From NCBI GenBank assembly GCA_002499085.1, contig DAKD01000029.1, positions 1 to 25,592 on the forward strand: a stretch of DNA of 25,592 bases. Direction: 5' to 3'. The stretch comes from Methanomassiliicoccales archaeon UBA280. GTDB taxonomy: Archaea; Thermoplasmatota; Thermoplasmata; SG8-5. The notes under the pieces were generated by a model that was not told the DNA's origin, searched no databases, and saw nothing but the letters and a program-made list of their open reading frames with translations. Within the stretch, counting starts at the first letter, position 1. Each line of letters opens with the position of its first letter. Below, piece by piece: positions 23,979 to 25,592 of this stretch. The translations under genes and the position numbers were made by a program.

Positions 23979-24746
23979 TCAACTTTCTCCGAAAAATACT
24001 TTCGTAGCCACTTCGCCCTTCTCTGTCATGGCATACTTGTCAGACCTATCCTTCTCCAGCCAACCCATCTTCACCCATTCATCCAGGAAATGCCTGCGAT
24101 AGTACATCTTGGCGCTCTGAGAGGCTCCGCTGCCATTGTGTATCCCCATCAGGTCCTTCTTGTCCAGGTCTTCGACCATCAGGCCGTCCTTCATGAGCTT
24201 CTTGCTGTCCTTCCGCTCCTTCCAGACTCGCAAGCCTTTGACCAGATCCTCGGATGGCATCTTGAGCTGGAACTTGGGCACCAGGATCGGCTCCTTCACT
24301 TCCTTGCTCAGGCCGACAAGATTGCCTTTTGCGTCCTGGAACATCTTGATGTCGGTTATCTGGTGGCCCACGGTGGGCGTGTAGAACGTCTCGCAGTCCT
24401 CCATCATGGCCGTGACCATTGCCGCGGCGGCATAGTTCGGGGGGCCGTCCAGGTTCATGTAAACGATGTTGCCAGCGGCTTTCTCCTTCTTCACTATCTC
24501 GATGAGGCGGGCCATGGTCTTGGCGAAGTCGTAGACCTTCACTTCGACTTCCACAAGACCTTCCCTCAGAATCTTGTTCGCCTGCTTGGACACTTCCTTC
24601 CTGAATACCTGGAACAGGGATTTCCTATCCAGATACAGCATGTAGGCCCTGTCGGCGCCGAAATACTTCAACGGCTCGATGTGCTTGACAGTCTCTATCC
24701 CCAGGCAGAACACGACCACTCTCAGGTTTCTAGGTGCGGGCTTCAT
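23979..24746 (-). CDS. CARF-like/HFX_2341-type winged-helix regulator (candidate)
   Basis: 255 residues from the ATG at 24746. The frame extends to 24785, but GAGATTGAG precedes the 24746 start and a TATA box lies near 24795. The N-terminal half looks like a Rossmann/CARF fold: strand LRVVVFCLGIETVKHIEPL, helix region, then strand NIVYMNLDGPPNYAAAAM at 93-110, which occupies the place of the NxTGGxKxM loop of CARF proteins. The C-terminal ~55 residues (MYYRRHFLDEWVKMGWLEK then YAMTEKGEVATKVFF) form a winged helix. Archaeal DUF6293/HFX_2341 and Csa3 regulators share this layout. No CRISPR array or cas gene is in the window, so any nucleotide-sensing role is inference. A generic helix-turn-helix regulator is the fallback. 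Confidence 0.6.
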   Translation of the reverse strand: MKPAPRNLRVVVFCLGIETVKHIEPLKYFGADRAYMLYLDRKSLFQVFRKEVSKQANKILREGLVEVEVKVYDFAKTMARLIEIVKKEKAAGNIVYMNLDGPPNYAAAAMVTAMMEDCETFYTPTVGHQITDIKMFQDAKGNLVGLSKEVKEPILVPKFQLKMPSEDLVKGLRVWKERKDSKKLMKDGLMVEDLDKKDLMGIHNGSGASQSAKMYYRRHFLDEWVKMGWLEKDRSDKYAMTEKGEVATKVFFGES

Positions 24747-24767
24747 CTCAATCTCGCTCCGTAACTT

Positions 24768-24850
24768 CCGTAACATGAATAACATGCTGTAGTATAAGAA
24801 TGTTATGCGATTATTTCACTTCAAGGTGATGAAATTGCGGAATAACATGA
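24768..24850. promoter_or_regulatory. Divergent control region with repeated (A/G)TAACAT boxes
   Basis: GTAACAT (24770-24776), ATAACAT (24779-24785), its inverse ATGTTAT (24799-24805) and ATAACAT (24842-24848) are spread over about 80 bases between the regulator and the TPR gene. GTATAAG around 24792 can serve as a TATA box in either direction. The boxes could be operator half-sites, perhaps for the adjacent regulator. This is an inference from repetition and position. Confidence 0.35.
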
Positions 24851-24854
24851 AGAA

Positions 24855-24872
24855 TCCTGGCCGCAGCCAGGA
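24855..24872 (+). promoter_or_regulatory. Leader hairpin before the TPR gene
   Basis: TCCTGGC (24855-24861) and GCCAGGA (24866-24872) form a perfect 7-bp stem with loop CGCA. It ends two bases before the ATG at 24875, so it would hide a ribosome site there but leave the AAGGGGG at about 24897-24903 free for a TTG at 24911. Confidence 0.45.
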
Positions 24873-24874
24873 CA

Positions 24875-25480
24875 ATGTTTGGAACGACCTTGACAGAAGG
24901 GGGTACTGAGTTGCCGCACGAAGAGACCTCTCCACTCTACAAGGCCAACACGCTCGTGGCAGCAGGTGTGATGCTGATGCAGGACAAGAGGTTCGATAAG
25001 GCATTTTCTTGTTTCGACGAAGCTCTTGGCTACACTGCCGACCTGTGGTACTTCAAAGGCGCGGCCCTGCACGAGATGAAAAAGTACAAGGACGCGTTGA
25101 AATGCTATAAAACGGCCCTAGAGCTCAATCCCAAGCACTCAGGCTCGAGGATGGGCAAGGGCGTGGCCATGCACCACATGTACCAGTACAGGCCCGCATT
25201 AGCCATCTACAATGCGATAATAGCCGATGGCGGTAATGTTGCGCTCGCATGGTTCAACAAGGCCTGCGCCTACTGCATGATGGGCAAGGACGTGGAGACA
25301 TTCGATTGCCTGAGAAAGGCTCACGAACTAGATTCGTTTAAAACCAGCATACATATTGACAAGGAGGAGTCGTTCGACAGGATTAGGGACACGGTTGAAT
25401 TCATAAAACTAGTCGAGGAGCTCAGGGAGCATGCAGAAGACGTGGAACCGGTCAAACAGGACATGAATTGCATCGGGTAG
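24875..25480 (+). CDS. TPR-repeat protein
   Basis: 201 residues from the ATG at 24875, or 189 from a TTG at 24911 that has AAGGGGG about eight bases upstream; the latter may be the true start. Tetratricopeptide repeats cover about residues 24-150: KANTLVAAGVMLMQDKRFDK, then LWYFKGAALHEMKKYKDALK with CYKTALELNPKH, SRMGKGVAMHHMYQYRPALA, and LAWFNKACAYCMMGKDVETF. The last 50 residues are acidic and helical. TPR proteins act as scaffolds for protein contacts; no partner is evident. There is no signal peptide, so it is cytoplasmic. It may be co-transcribed with the following gene, whose start lies just after its stop. Confidence 0.8.
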   Translation: MFGTTLTEGGTELPHEETSPLYKANTLVAAGVMLMQDKRFDKAFSCFDEALGYTADLWYFKGAALHEMKKYKDALKCYKTALELNPKHSGSRMGKGVAMHHMYQYRPALAIYNAIIADGGNVALAWFNKACAYCMMGKDVETFDCLRKAHELDSFKTSIHIDKEESFDRIRDTVEFIKLVEELREHAEDVEPVKQDMNCIG

Positions 25481-25483
25481 GTG

Positions 25484-25592
25484 ATGAGATTGAAGAAACC
25501 ATTGATTAAGAACTTCCCCAGAACCAAGATACCCATAGAGGCGGACCACTTCAAATTCAATCTGGAGATAACGTTTCCGCGGCTATCTGAAG
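25484..25592 (+). CDS. Start of an unknown gene, cut by the window end
   Basis: 36 codons are visible from the ATG at 25484, in a frame open to the last base. GTG at 25481 in the same frame is another start, and GGTAGGTG (25476-25483) gives a ribosome site. The product begins MRLKKPLIKNFPRTKIPIEA and is basic at first, without a signal peptide or membrane segment. Too short to place in a family. It sits three bases after the TPR gene stop, so translational coupling is likely. Confidence 0.6.
   Translation, partial: MRLKKPLIKNFPRTKIPIEADHFKFNLEITFPRLSE

Noticed and set aside
24826..24910. GTGATGA then CTGA as a box C/D guide RNA
   Set aside because: Box spacing of about 80 bases and lack of D' and C' boxes do not fit an archaeal C/D sRNA.

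Overview
The window reads as a piece of chromosome from an uncultured archaeon, most likely a euryarchaeote of the Thermoplasmata/Methanomassiliicoccales type. The evidence is a 20S proteasome beta subunit very close in layout to the Thermoplasma enzyme, the archaeal KH-CPSF ribonuclease (aCPSF1/FttA), archaeal release factor aRF1, a separate PyrI regulatory chain, TATA boxes about 25-35 bases before short leaders, and GGTGA/GGAG ribosome sites. Lineage is inferred from gene content only. Most genes are GC-rich; a few patches are clearly AT-rich and look acquired.

Layout. 1-1079: the 3' end of a COG3199-type ATP-NAD kinase gene and a convergent small membrane-protein gene, separated by a hairpin-rich insert flanked by a 34-base direct repeat (382-415 and 769-802). 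1182-2369: a PLP-dependent alpha-oxoamine synthase (Kbl/BioF family). 2421-3888 (minus): a three-gene unit of two paralogous four-helix membrane proteins and a tyrosine-rich exported protein. 4099-6680: psmB followed by the aCPSF1 gene. 7052-14568: two large exported surface proteins sharing a paired 'GWN' C-terminal domain; the first also carries three DUF11 repeats and a NosD-like beta-helix. 14597-16155 (minus): purM and a gamma-carbonic-anhydrase-like protein, divergent from 16248-20624 (plus): pyrB, pyrI, aRF1 and argS, which are closely packed.

20625-23947 is accessory. It holds a stretch of about 700 bases without genes but full of inverted repeats, an AbiEi/AbiEii toxin-antitoxin pair, a C-terminal scrap that resembles an archaeal integrase, and an AT-rich unknown gene broken by a -1 shift at a T-TTA-AAA run. 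23979-25592 returns to host-like composition: a CARF-like/winged-helix regulator candidate, divergent from a TPR protein and the start of another gene.

The strongest leads are the 34-base repeat at the kinase gene end, where both copies encode the same terminal peptide with only synonymous differences; the paired GWN module shared by the two surface proteins; the structured intergenic DNA at 20625-21035; and the frameshifted gene beside the AbiE cassette. No CRISPR array, tRNA or rRNA gene was seen.
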